Notes: generated by a model not told the origin, from the sequence alone. A stretch of DNA of 64,000 nt from Neurospora crassa OR74A (GCF_000182925.2 NC_026504.1:5208001-5272000); one strand, 5' to 3'. Shown: positions 38,787 through 49,696, numbered from the stretch's first letter. A program made the numbers and translations.

Positions 38787-40214
38787 CCTACTTAGGTTTA
38801 ATAAAAGGTTTTTAAAAAAAATTAATAATAAGTATTTTAATAGGATTAGCGAAGGGGTTAGAGATTAATTAAGTTGTAGAAAAGGGAAAAAGGTAAATTC
38901 TAATATAGAGGTAGAAGAAGGAAGAGTAGGATTTGGAAGGGATAATAAGAATAGTTTTAGTATTAATATAGGAGGTTAATTTAATACTTCTTAATTGGGG
39001 TACGAAACTAGGATTATAAAGATATTCCTATTATTTTGGATCCTATTAGTATTATTTATTCTACTTATATATTATTTAATCTACCTCTTATTTTCTTTTC
39101 CTTTCGGATTTAAAGGTTTTTAATTTCCTTTTAATTACTTTCCTACTAATTAGGTATTACTATACCCTCTTTAATTAGAAATCGCTATTCGGTTTTCCTT
39201 TCTTTTTATTTTTTTAATATTCTTTTCCTCTTTCTTTTTTTAAGTAAAAGAAACTTCTTCGGTTCTTATTTTCTATCTTTTCTTCCTTTCTACCTTTATT
39301 ATTAGTATTTGAAAGCGGTAGTTTCTATTTGTATTAATAATATTATTATTAAAACCCTTCTAATAAGGACCTATAATAATTAATTACCTCCTTTTAATTC
39401 TTAAAACGCAATAATAGTAATAATTACAATCCTTAGAGTCTATTAATAATTATTACTAGTATATTACGCGAAGGAAGAGTTCGGAGGTAATAATTAGTAC
39501 CCTTCCTTTTAGGGACTAATTATAAATTTTCGAAGAAAAAGGGTTTAAGTATTGTCTAATCTTTTTATATTTAGGTAGGGGTTATATATTACGGACTTAG
39601 GGATATTGGTCCCTAAAGGCCTAAAGTTAATATTTACTTTAGTTTATTGATAGATTCTTTCGTTATTTATTGTTTTTAAATAGTTTTTTAATTAAACTAC
39701 TATTTAAATAGCCTATTAATTATTTATTTTTATTATTATTTAGGTACTATTAGTCGGATATTTATTTATTTATTGGGTTATATAGTTAAACTACTATTAT
39801 TTAGTAATTTATTTATTATTTATATTTATTTATATTTAATTATTATTATTCGGATATTCGTTCGTATATTTTTTTTGTTAATTATTTATTCTATTATTTG
39901 TATTCCAATATTATATTTGAATAATAGTTAGATAACTACTAATTAGTTATATTATTAGCAATCTTAATATAATTACTAATATAGTTGTATATTGGATATT
40001 ATCGAAAGCTCCGGACTATAGCGAGTATCCAGTACTAAGGATCTTTATGTTTTTTTGAAATAAGGCTATTTAAACTTTCTCTATAATAATTAATTAGGCC
40101 TTACTAGTAATTATTAGGTAAATTTTAATGAAGGTAGGAAATTATAAAATTCCTATATTCGTTTTAACTAATTTAGTATAGGGTTTAACACCTATCTCAT
40201 CCTTATTATTAATT

Positions 40215-40908
40215 TAAAATAGCGAGAAAACTATAATAATAATACTAATACTACTATAGTTAGTATAAGGACTATAGTTTTCGGATGTTTAATTAGGCAG
40301 AGTAAGGTAGTAAGTAATTTCTAAACCTTTTTCGGATAGTTGAGATAGGAGGTATTAAGCTAAATATAATTTACTAACGTTACGCATCTTATTATATAAT
40401 TTAATATTCAATTTTCTTTAGAAAATAAGGATAGCTATTGGATTTTTTAATATCCTCTTCCTAGAGGTAGATAAAGAAATAAGTAAATATTCCTTCGAGA
40501 AGAATAAAGGATTAATTAATATAATAGGTAAATAGAGGTAAATAATTAAAAATCACTAAAAGAAAACCATTCTTTTTTTCTTTTAAGAATTTAAAACTAA
40601 AAAATTAATCATCTAATATAGTAAAAAATAAATAAATATCGTGATGATCTGCTATCTTGCCCTCCGAGGTTTTATGTCTTGTCCTTCCTTTTTTATCTTT
40701 TTTCCTTTTATTATCCCTGTTTTTCTACCTCTTCTAGTCCATTATCTTATTAGGTTAGCCCTTTATTCTTTGTCTTTTATCTATACTAACTATTCAAATC
40801 TATTCAATCTAGAAAGTGCGTCTTCTGATCCAGTATCCTTACTGAAAATTCGAAAAAAAATCACTGCAGAAAATCAACGCATATGTTCTTGTATACCACC
40901 CCAAATCA
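40215..40908 (-). repeat. G3 right LTR
   Basis: 694-bp partner of the split left LTR, ending CCAAATCA and followed by CCAG. RIP damage is strong in the first half and almost absent in the last 250 bp. Confidence 0.88.
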
Positions 40909-41248
40909 CCAGTGTACTACTAGTTTCATTTGGTTGATTTTTCTTCTTTTAGGCGGCTTATAGGGCAAAGGCGTCGCACGAATACACTAAAATCCCTAGA
41001 GCTTACAGGGCATTACAGAGTGCAGACTGTAAGTAGAGGTAGGTATACGGCATGCTACGGCGCTTTGGGGCTGGTCTGCATTTTGGTGATTTTGTACGGC
41101 AATGCTAAATTTGTACGGTTTTCTGGCCACATATAACCCTAACCCGAATAAGGGGGTTGTAGATTGTATTTCTGTACGGCAATTAACCAAATGATCGCTC
41201 TTTTGTACGGTTATCGTACAGAAATGGCCGTATGGGGCGGTTTATACT

Positions 41249-41274
41249 GCAACCGTACCAGAACAAACGCAGCC
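41249..41274 (-). repeat. Right terminal inverted repeat of Harbinger-like shell
   Basis: Perfect inverted match to 1649-1674, followed by TTA at 41275-41277. Confidence 0.9.
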
Positions 41275-41277
41275 TTA

Positions 41278-42196
41278 GATCATTTGCAGTGTTTCACCAC
41301 TCATTCCGAGCCCTTGTTTCTCCCAGCGTAACTTTAACTTCCATGTTCTCTATTTTCTTGCAACTTTTACCCGTGCCCCGGACCCCGGCCCCCCCCAACC
41401 CCCGGCCGTCCTGAGAGTAGTCGCTCCTGAGTTACTGGGGTTCTGCGACATACCAACGCCTCGCACAATACTGCCTTCACTCAACAATGTCACTAATCAC
41501 GAGGACAGTTACATTATCCTAGACTCAACTTGCGATATCGCCCGTTCTGTGTCTGGAACTACTCGTAACTGATCTTCTCAGTTGCAGTCATGGTAGAAGT
41601 CACAGCACGACAGTGCAAGAATTTTTTTTGTTTTTGTTTATCTATGGCCTCAAGCTCATCTTATCTAGAAATATCAACTAAATATGTAACGGAAACATGG
41701 GTGGGTATGAATATCTGTCTGAAGAGGGCGGACATTGGTAGGTGGGTTACAGACTCTCCTGACACAGTAAACGGATGCAAAGCATCGCCGTAACAAGTTT
41801 CGCCAGAGAAGAATCAGTGAGCCTTGCTGGACAAAATTGTAAAGAGAGTGGTCAAAAACACTGGGAGACACACGATTGTACGAGCAAGTCGGGAAAAAAG
41901 AAAAAAGAAGGGGGCATGAAATCTCTCAATGGCTGCTCAACTATCCTGTGGCTGTCTGTGAGAAATGTCCACTCGCAATCTTCATCTGGACATCGATGGT
42001 TGCAATTTGCGAATGATTCATGTGAAATCGCGATACATTGTGATAGCCAAGTAATCAAGACATTGTACGGATCTTTTGTCTATCCAGCTTTTTGATGTGA
42101 ATGATCGCCCCTAGACCGTTGGTTTTTTTTTTGTCTAGATACTGCGAAGCCTAGAGGATTCCCTGGCAGAAAAGCCTCCCATACAATTACCCCTTC
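41278..42196. other. Intergenic, no gene seen
   Basis: Normal-GC sequence between the TTA duplication of the transposon nest and the end of the 2EXR gene. Short ORFs here lack any family features. Confidence 0.6.
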
Positions 42197-42952
42197 TCAA
42201 TTGTTGCCTTCCGTGTTCCGAGCCGTCATGATGTCGGCGACATGCAGGATGGTGGGCATCAATGAGTCAATGTCAAGTCCGGCAAACATCTCAGAAACTG
42301 GAACCGGATCAAGGTTTGCAAACTCTGCAAGATCCTCCTCTTCCCGACGTTGGATTTCCTCTTCCAGTTCCTGAGCAGTAGTTGTGCGATTGTTTTCCGA
42401 TTGGATCAAGTGTATGTTTCTGCGATCGCAGGTGAGCACGAAGGGTCCAAAGATGTGGTACCATTCATCCAGGCCTTCTTCGTTGAAGCAATCTATGTGA
42501 GCCTCTATCAAGTTCTCAAAAAAGTTGAATGAACGGACATCGCAGTAGTGGAACTTTCGACTCCTGTATTTGAGACGCTTGACAGGCTGCGCAGCCCAAC
42601 GGTAGTTGTAAAGGTTATCCCGTCCATAGTCGATCGTGTCAATGTCAAAGTTCAGCCAGACATAACGCCTCTCGCCGCCCTCCGGGACAACTTCAACCTC
42701 AGAAAGGCCCTTTTGATACAGTCCGAGATTGCGCGACTCGCGGCAAGTTTGTAGAGTTGCTGGCACGGGCGTGGTCGAGACCAGCCGCGCGTACGCTTGC
42801 TGACTGGAAGGAGCCGTCTCTAGATTCTTGTTCGTTTCAAGGTAGTATCTTTTCGCGTGGACGTCGACTGTCCGAGGCTCGACCGTCAGTTCCCAAATGC
42901 AAGCACGCAGCTCCCAGGGGAGAAAAGGGAAGAGGTGGAAAGTTGTAGCCAT
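42197..42952 (-). CDS. 2EXR domain-containing protein
   Basis: Single-exon ORF of 251 residues. The N-terminus carries the 2EXR box (FHLFPFLPWELRACIWE, residues 5-21), followed by the LQTCRESRNLGLY segment at about 67-79 that this family shares. The middle part (RYVWLNFDIDTIDYG, then VKRLKYRSRKFHY) is similar to the ORF at 392-931. The C-terminus is acidic, with EELEEEIQRREEEDLAEF-like sequence that may form a short coiled coil. 2EXR proteins are abundant in Sordariomycetes and have no established biochemical function. The ATG at 42950-42952 is chosen because it directly precedes the 2EXR box. The gene is intact although it lies within 1 kb of the transposon nest. Confidence 0.85.
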   Translation of the reverse strand: MATTFHLFPFLPWELRACIWELTVEPRTVDVHAKRYYLETNKNLETAPSSQQAYARLVSTTPVPATLQTCRESRNLGLYQKGLSEVEVVPEGGERRYVWLNFDIDTIDYGRDNLYNYRWAAQPVKRLKYRSRKFHYCDVRSFNFFENLIEAHIDCFNEEGLDEWYHIFGPFVLTCDRRNIHLIQSENNRTTTAQELEEEIQRREEEDLAEFANLDPVPVSEMFAGLDIDSLMPTILHVADIMTARNTEGNN

Positions 42953-43728
42953 GGTATCGGTCGTAATGCGTCTTCTCCGGTTCGAGAACGATTCTTAGAT
43001 TACTGGCAAAATAATCGGTGTCAGTACCTACATGATAACTAATGTGAAAAGATCAAAAGTAGCAAAGGGCTAGGGTATGAGTTGCTGGGTGAGTGGAGGT
43101 TGATAATACCTGCCTGTATGTAAAGCGAGCCGCATGCAGGAACCTATATGTACTGCAGGTGATTTCTTGTACGTGCCGCCGTCGTGTTACTCAACGAGTA
43201 CGTATCAGCGACAAGACAGGCGGAAGTAAAGCGTGGTGTGGTGTTGGGGTGATCAAAGGGCGAATGTGCTGAGGGGCTTGTCGTTTTGGTGCGGACTGAG
43301 ACCGAGGCGAGTGAGCGCCGGTCGTATATGGCTTGCTTGAATGATCACGGCTTTTTTGCTGAGATGTGCTGAAGCAATAGAGGATATTTTCAGTTGGGTG
43401 GAGATGCGCCAGAGCGCGACGTTGTTACTTCAAAAGGTTGAGCTTAAAGCCATGTGTGTCCGTAATTTGGTTGTTGAAAAGTGTAAGGAGGGGGAGCGGA
43501 AGCCTAAAATACTGGAAGAATGTGCCGGTGAATGGGAAGCCCGAGGCACGGATTTCCAATAGAAGATTCCAGGTGCGTGATGTGTTGAAGGTCAGATGAT
43601 CAATGTTAAAAATGAAGTGAAGGTCTGGAAAGCGGTTGCTGAACCACAATTCCATTCACCAATTGTACGCAATGAGGGTTGCCTGAAGGCGGTCAACATC
43701 CAGAACCTGGCACAAAGACTGCAACAAC

Positions 43729-43763
43729 GTGAAGTGAAGTGAAGTGAAGTGAAGTGAAGTGAA
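43729..43763. repeat. (GTGAA)n microsatellite
   Basis: Seven tandem GTGAA units. Confidence 0.95.
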
Positions 43764-44026
43764 ACGGAAAGAGCATCTGTGAAGGGCAACACGCTAGAAA
43801 GGCCCCGTCGTCGTTGCCGTTTGATAGCCATGTGGGGTGGGGTGTCTTGACGTGATGGGAATGAGTCCTGGTCCCGGTCCCGGCGTAGTGAGGTTTTCCC
43901 GTTTGTTATGACCGGCTGCTCACATTGAAATCACAGCACAACAGTACAACCACAGGATGGTTTCTGTGCGTTCCTCACCTCCAGTCAGTTTTAGTACTAT
44001 CCAGCCCTGGTTTGTTGGTTAGATCG

Positions 44027-44030
<4 letters not shown>

Positions 44031-44080
<50 letters not shown>
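44031..44080. repeat. Poly-A tract (50 bp)
   Basis: Uninterrupted run of A, followed by more A/T-only sequence to about 44105. It could be the tail of a retroposed sequence, but no matching body is recognised. Confidence 0.95.
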
Positions 44081-44082
<2 letters not shown>

Positions 44083-45149
44083 AAAAAAAAAATAATTTAA
44101 AAAAAGAAAAGGCTAGAGAACGCCAGACTTGGGAAATCGACCAAAATCCTCGCGGATAGATGCTGTAAAATAATTTTTATTTTACTTTTTTGGACGGAAT
44201 AAAAAATAAGAAAAGAAAAGAAAAGAAAAAAGATCGACCTTGCCGCCCTCAACAGAAGTGCTGAGGTATCCTCATTCGAGAAAGGCAGGAAATGCCATTC
44301 CGATTCAGTTCTCAACCTGTCTATTTTGCGCTGAATCTTTCGGTTCTGCAGCGAAGACATATGATGCCATTTTATCCGGCTAGCTTCAGACAAGACATCA
44401 TAAAGGCTACTATAGCAGGTCCCAGCCGGAGGAGTCCAGCAGTGAGAATAGCTCCGACAACGAAAACGGCGGACATCCACGATCTGTCTCGGCGTGGAGG
44501 GATGCCTTGATAACATATTCTAAAGAGAACGGAGAGGTGCTTCTGTAGCATTTGAGAGACCTGGTCATTATCGAAACTCTACGAACGGGAATGAGTTTTT
44601 CTTTTTCCAAGGCCCATGATCCTCTAGATTGACCTTACTGTGTATTCTACCCATGCTTTGTACCTTCAGAAGAACCACACGAACAAACAAAGCAGCCCTG
44701 TATTGTACAATGTGGATTTCCTTGTTGGTTAGTATTTTTAGGTTTACACAACTAGACGTTGTCGTGGCTAATTCATGAGTTTCTTTCCATCAGTAGAACA
44801 TACAACTGTCATCGTTAATATTTGTGATCTCGATATTCATATGTTATACCGCATCTTCTTAATGCAGTTCCGATCTGTTGCCCCTCGAGCACCTGTAGAG
44901 AGAGTGTGGCTAGATTATTTCCATTTCAAAACAAGTGTCTTGCAATGCGTAAATCATCATTGATTTTGTCTCGTTCCGGCGAAATCACCATGCCTATCCC
45001 AAATATCTTATCTATACAGAAGAATCGAAGAAAGAAAAGGACACAAACTGAAGATGCTTAGCGCGATGGCCATGATGACGTTAATGACGTTGCAAAACAA
45101 TTCAGCAATCTGACCGACATCACCACTTCCAAGGTTAAGATGTGGCAGC

Positions 45150-45299
45150 TCATAGACCCAAAACACAGGCCAGCCCATATATCCATAACAGCCATTGGTA
45201 GTTAACCTCATTCACCCCTGACGCCACGCTTTCCAAAGACCCAGAACTTGTCTTTGGACTCTCATTTCCAGCCGGAGGAGTCTCATCACTCGACGTCTG
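45150..45299 (-). other. In-frame GPI-signal-like extension beyond the GH76 stop
   Basis: After the TAA the same frame stays open for 49 codons to TGA at 45150-45152. It encodes a Ser/Thr/Pro-rich spacer, then YQWLLWIYGLACVLGL, a hydrophobic end typical of GPI signals. No intron of plausible size removes the stop: the only GT...AG pair is 30 nt. Confidence 0.6.
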
Positions 45300-46624
45300 T
45301 TACGACGATGATGAAAAAGTCCTCACAGTCTTGATATCATCCCCCATCAGAGGCGGGTTCGCCTGATCAATCAAGATTCCCTGAATCGTCTCCAACGCGC
45401 TCATCTGCTCTCCCAACCCGGCATCTCCATAGAACCCATCGACATACCACTTCGTTCCGCACATGGTTCCCTGAGAACCACCCTGGCACCCCTGGGCAGC
45501 AGCCTTGGCGGAGGTGTGCAGCAAACGATCGACTGTAGGCTTGATAGAGGGGACCATAATCTTGGAGGCGTAGACGAACCGGGAGAAGTACCCCTTGAAG
45601 GAGCGCATGTCCGTGTTGCAAATGTCAATGTGCTCGCAGGCGTGCTCGTACATGACGTCGGTGGAGTTCTTGACGTCGCCGAAGGGGGTGAAGTAGTTTT
45701 GCGAGCTCTCGAGGAGTCTCTTGGTGCGGTCGGTCCACTTATCCTGGTCGGCACCGGTGCTGATGTTGGCCATGACTGCGGCGCCGTAGGTGTAAATGCC
45801 CTGGCTGTAGGAGAAGGAGGGCGTATGGGCGGCGCTGACGTCGGAGCAGTTCTTGGCGGAGCTGGCACCGTCGAGGACCTGGTAGTATTCGTTAATTATA
45901 CCAGTTCCCTGGGTCCAGTCCCACACCTTGTTTGCCCACTCGACGTAAGTCTGGTTGCCAGTAATGCGAGCTAGACGTGCCGAGAGCTGGAAAAACCCGC
46001 CGTTGCTGACCGCGTTCTTGTAATCAAGGCCGTTAGGGTTCGAGGCAAAGATTTGCCACCGCAGGCCACCGTTGCAGGTCGAAGTATCCCATCGCGAGGC
46101 AAGTGATTTCCAGATATTTTCACCAAGTTCGAGGTATCCCGGGATGTCAGATCGGGGCTGAGGGAAGTTACGCTCGGCAGCAGCGAGAACGGTGAAACCC
46201 CAAAAGGCCTGGTCATCGTTTCCTTCTTGGCCCGCATGAGCTGGGGACATGAAGTCGAAGTCGGGGCCGGCTTGGGCGACAATAGCAGTTGCAATTTTCT
46301 TGTCGTAGGTGTGGTCGCCGGTGTAGTGGGAGTAGTCGAGCATGCTGCCCATCATGGCACCACATTGCCACCAGTAGTAGGGGGCATCAAGATCAACAAA
46401 CTGGTCGTCCGTGCCCTTGTAGAAAGACATGGTGTTTTGGGCAATGGTTTTGGCGACGCTTTGGACCGAAGCTGGGATTATTTGTGTTAGTGCCAGGTGA
46501 CGGGGTACAACCTGACCAGGTATGTCGACTTACTAGTGCTGCTGATATCCAGGGATTTGGGGATGCCGGCCGAGATCAGGGAGATGGCCGCTGCCGCGGG
46601 CTTTACTGACTTGACGAACCTCAT
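45300..46624 (-). CDS. GH76 mannan endo-1,6-alpha-mannosidase, Dfg5/Dcw1-like
   Basis: Two exons: 46534-46624 and 45300-46471. The intron 46472-46533 has GTAAGT, a CACTAAC branch and CAG. Product is 420 residues to the first stop. The N-terminus (MRFVKSVKPAAAAISLISAG) resembles a signal peptide. The GH76 fold is covered by TMSFYKGTD near residue 44, YYWWQCGAMMGSMLDY (about 62-77), the paired catalytic Asp in GNDDQAFWG (about 116-117), WDTSTCNGGLRWQI, NGGFFQLSARLAR and YEHACE. Dfg5/Dcw1 proteins are GPI-anchored and attach glycoproteins to the wall glucan by acting on GPI mannose cores (family knowledge). Oddity: the TAA at 45300-45302 is followed in frame by 49 codons that look like the missing Ser/Thr-rich GPI-signal tail. 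Usual family length is about 450-460. Confidence 0.92.
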
Positions 46625-49600
46625 TGCGATGGTTTGGTGTATATCGTTAAATTCTTCAAAATCTTGTTCGTTTGTTGTTCTTCCCCCTATGTCGTATATT
46701 TTCCAGTCCCGCACTTAATCGTCCAGCGAGTGTTGAGTGTGATCAGGTCGTAAATGAAGGTAGGCAAATGTGAGCTTCAGGTTACTCAGTGGCGTTTATA
46801 TGGACTGTCGATTCTCGAAAAGGAAAGCAGATGAAGCACAGTCAAGGCTTCGAGTTGAAGAAGAGAAGGACAGAAGATGAAGGATCGTATTGGAAATGGT
46901 CAACACTATTGTTGGCTTCAAGGCGTATCGCAAGCAACAGCACGATGATGAAGAAAGGAAAGGAAGACGAAATAGAACACAGACAATGGCACCAACAGGA
47001 AAATGAACAGAACGGACGGGCATGTTGGGCTGGGCCACCGTCAGCTTTATTGACCAGACACCACCACAATACCTCTAGGAGCCTCATGGTGGTGGAGCCC
47101 CACCCCAGGATCCGAGCAAAGGATGAAAGGGGCAGGCTGAGCTCCAGCCCATGCAGGCGACTGACTTTAGCCTCAAGGATGTTCCAAGGGTGCCACGGTG
47201 ATCCGGACCCCACCCGGTATGCAGGAAGGAGGGGGATCGGGGCACGGGGATGGGAGATATGGTAACCCCAATGGTCAATGGGGATCAATGCCCGGGGAAA
47301 GGACAAGATGAACACTGTAGAGACTGGGCTTGCATGATGTGAATTGTGAACACCTCGTGGAAGGACGTAGGAGATGAGAAACGGGGACTGACGGGTGTTC
47401 TCCCGTCCTCTCCATCTCGCCCTCATGCGTGGTGCTCAGGTCTGTCCTGGTGCTATGTGTTCTGGACCACTGAGTCCGTCGCGATAATCGACAAACACAA
47501 ACACATCGATGCCTTCCGTTGATGGAAACAAGACGGCCGGGGAGGGCCAATCGAGGAGTTCCAGATCATTGTGGATTGCTTGCTTTACACTACACTAGTG
47601 TACACCACTAGCTTGACGCATCGAATGGAGGCATTCAGGTACCATTGCAAGCGGATTCGCTCCAGGTGCCTCGAACCTTTCTTATTTTGGGTGTAGCTTT
47701 GTTTCGTTTCCCCAAGTTTTTGCAGGCATCACCCTAGATGTTTTGCGCTGTACCGCATACTGACGGGGATCGGCAAAAAAAGAGAAAAACGATCTGTATT
47801 TTGAATGGACGGATGGATGGATGGGCGGCTGTTCGATGGAGGCGTGGAGCGTGGAAGGAAGGGGGGCGACTGGAGGCGTTGTGGTTCGTGATTGTCGCAA
47901 GGAAAGTGTTGACGGCGGGAATTGTTTCCATTTCCAGTTCCATCAGACGACGATCGATGATGGACACTCACTGGCAAGGAAGGAACCTTGAAGCAAGAGA
48001 GGGGGGCAACAACAACCAGTCGATCTGTCCGTGCTAATCAGCGTCATATCACTCGCTCGTACACTTGTGCCGCCGGGGACTGTCTTCCATGGATTCTACC
48101 AGAAGCAATCGAACTTTGCATGTGTGAGGTTTCGTACCTCTGATTGCCATTCATTGTGTTCCTTCCTCTCTCTTTTGTGAGAGCAAACCACAGATGATCA
48201 AAAGATGTGAAATACTACCTACCTACGGTCCACAAAGAACTTGAACCCTGCCAAGCAAGAACTGCGGTTGATGTTTGCCAGGGGCAGGCAACACGAACAA
48301 AGCAAGTTGGTTGTGCAGGCAGCTGTGCATTTGGCAGTCTGACACTCCTCGGGTGCCCCGCTCCTTTCTCTTTCCATCTGGAGCGGACTGGAGCGCGCGT
48401 CCCAAGTGGGTCCCCACCCCCATGGAGAATTGTGCAGTGCTTGAAGAATTGAGGAACGCCCGACAGGGTCAATGATTGGTGGGATCGTCAGGTCGTCCCC
48501 ATTGAGGCTAGTGTAGAAACATGAAACACGAGGGAAGGGCATTGCATTGATTGGTCGAGGATGCTCGAATACGACACTGGCGACCGTCCACCTTCTTTTC
48601 GCTTGCGATTTGAATTCTCGTGAGCGGTTACCACTTGCCAACAGCCGCGCGACTGTTTACGAGTGAGACTTGACTAGGTAGGTATGTACTATTTTGGTAG
48701 ATCTGCATCATCCGCTTAGGACTGGCTGCGATCGCGGTTGCGGTTGCGGTTGATAAACTAGCTAACCATCGTCTTTAGCTGGCGTTACTTTCGACTTTGG
48801 TGATGGCTGGCTTGAGACATCTCTCGTGCTCATTTCTCTTCTCCCACCAGTGAACAGGAAAAGATGGTAAGTTCCCGGCGTCAAACGAAAAAGTACTTGC
48901 TAACCAAAATCATAAACTGTCCCTGCTGTCCTGGAGGTTCTTCTCGGGTGCAGCTGAGCTAGCTGAGCCAGCTGACCTGTTTGCTTACCTACACGAACAG
49001 CTTGGGGATTTCTCCCAGAGTCGAATATCTAATCGGCTTGAGATATGATATTAAACCTGTGCTCGACCAGCTCACTCGTCAACCCTCGCACACCCGTTTT
49101 GTGATCCCGACGGGAAGGTCTTGCGTTCTGTCAAACTCAGATATACTAGGACAGCCAGGCACCGTGCCGCACACACGGGAACAAAGTACGGTCAGGTCCA
49201 AGTTCCAAGCCTGAGTTCATCGCTGCCCGGGTAACAAGTCAGCCTTTCGTTCGATTCAACCACGATAAGACATCAAGAATACAAAGGTAACTATCATTTA
49301 TCTTTGAACACTTGAGTGTCTGGACGTAACCCAGACTCGCGTTCCGAAGTTATCAACCACAACCTCGACTTGATCCGTTACAGCAACCGACAAACGTCTT
49401 CTGTTCGATGCCTGATACATTCTTCTCTACTTCCAAATCATAGATAGCGTCCTGGGCTCGGCCAGCAGATGCTTGAGCTCACCTCCTCCTGTCCCCCACA
49501 AATTCCATGCCAGGCCAACGCTGCAATGTCATATTCCAACAGGAAGAGCTCAAACTTGAAAGAAACGAAGCGGTATATCCTTCAATCAGTCCCCGTCCCC

Positions 49601-49696
49601 GTCCCAACGCCAGCACCAATGCCAAGAAAAAAAAGAGTGCAAAGACAAGAAAAAAGAAAACCCGACCCTCGATGCGTTTGATCTGCTGCAAACATT
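46625..49696. other. Long intergenic region, no gene seen
   Basis: About 3 kb upstream of GH76 and downstream of the four-cysteine protein gene. ORFs of 60-190 codons overlap on both strands without family features or consistent splice signals. A palindromic TACACTAGTGTA lies at 47591-47602. It presumably holds the GH76 promoter. Confidence 0.5.

Larger units (their letters stand above)
1960..40640. other. AT-rich, RIP-mutated transposon block
   Basis: Throughout this stretch nearly all differences between repeat copies are C/T or G/A, TA dinucleotides dominate, and Gln or Trp codons are replaced by stops. That is the established signature of RIP in Pezizomycotina. No host gene is recognisable. 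Such blocks are normally packaged as constitutive heterochromatin (known for the group, not shown here). The change to normal composition is sharp on the left, at about 1900-1960, and gradual on the right, at about 40600-40900. Confidence 0.9.
3172..40908 (-). mobile_element. Ty3/gypsy retrotransposon G3 (minus strand), host of three later insertions
   Basis: Direct repeats of about 694 bp act as LTRs: the right copy at 40215-40908, the left at 3172-3402 plus 10347-10809, split by the LINE. In coding orientation the LTR runs TGATTTGGGG...GCTATTTCA, with canonical TG/CA ends. The flanks are CTAG (3168-3171) and CCAG (40909-40912), a 4-bp duplication differing by one C-to-T. A polypurine tract (AAAGGGAAGA in coding sense) abuts the left LTR at about 10810-10822, which fixes the orientation. 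The interior, after removing G1 and G2, is about 13.5 kb and contains protease, RT, RNase H and integrase remnants on the minus strand, plus about 4 kb beyond integrase that I cannot assign. All four assembly gaps fall in this interior. Confidence 0.82.
1649..41274. mobile_element. PIF/Harbinger-like short DNA element, interrupted by nested transposons
   Basis: Perfect 26-bp inverted repeats begin GGCTGCGTTTGTTCTGG at 1649-1674 and at 41249-41274 (reverse complement). They continue imperfectly for six more bases (t/aGTATA). They are flanked by the direct repeat TTA at 1646-1648 and 41275-41277. A 3-bp TWA duplication with a GGC...GTTTG-type end is the established pattern of PIF/Harbinger elements. 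Removing the Tc1-type (1743-3141) and gypsy (3172-40908) insertions and their duplications leaves about 484 bp with no coding capacity, so it was probably a non-autonomous MITE. The remaining shell, especially 40913-41274, has few RIP mutations and carries several TGTACGG motifs. Confidence 0.8.
42953..45149. other. Intergenic, microsatellite-rich, no gene seen
   Basis: About 2.2 kb between the 2EXR gene start and the end of the GH76 locus. It contains (GTGAA)n at 43729-43763, a 50-bp poly-A at 44031-44080 and an AAAAG tract near 44205-44230. No spliced gene is apparent on either strand. Confidence 0.6.

Noticed and set aside
3172-40908. G3 boundaries with a 6-bp duplication CTAGTG/CCAGTG
   Set aside because: The last TG belongs to the canonical LTR start on the left, so I prefer a 4-bp CTAG/CCAG duplication; the longer match on the right may be chance.
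1649-41274. The 39.6 kb unit as a giant Starship-type mobile element
   Set aside because: No tyrosine-recombinase captain or cargo gene is recognisable, the interior is fully explained by smaller transposons, and the ends fit PIF/Harbinger with TTA.
46842-47426. 194-codon minus-strand ORF upstream of GH76
   Set aside because: Low-complexity composition, overlapped by ORFs on both strands, no motif and no splice support.
48864-48872. ATG directly followed by GTAAGT, resembling a tiny first exon
   Set aside because: No coherent downstream coding exon could be found after any nearby CTAAC...AG.
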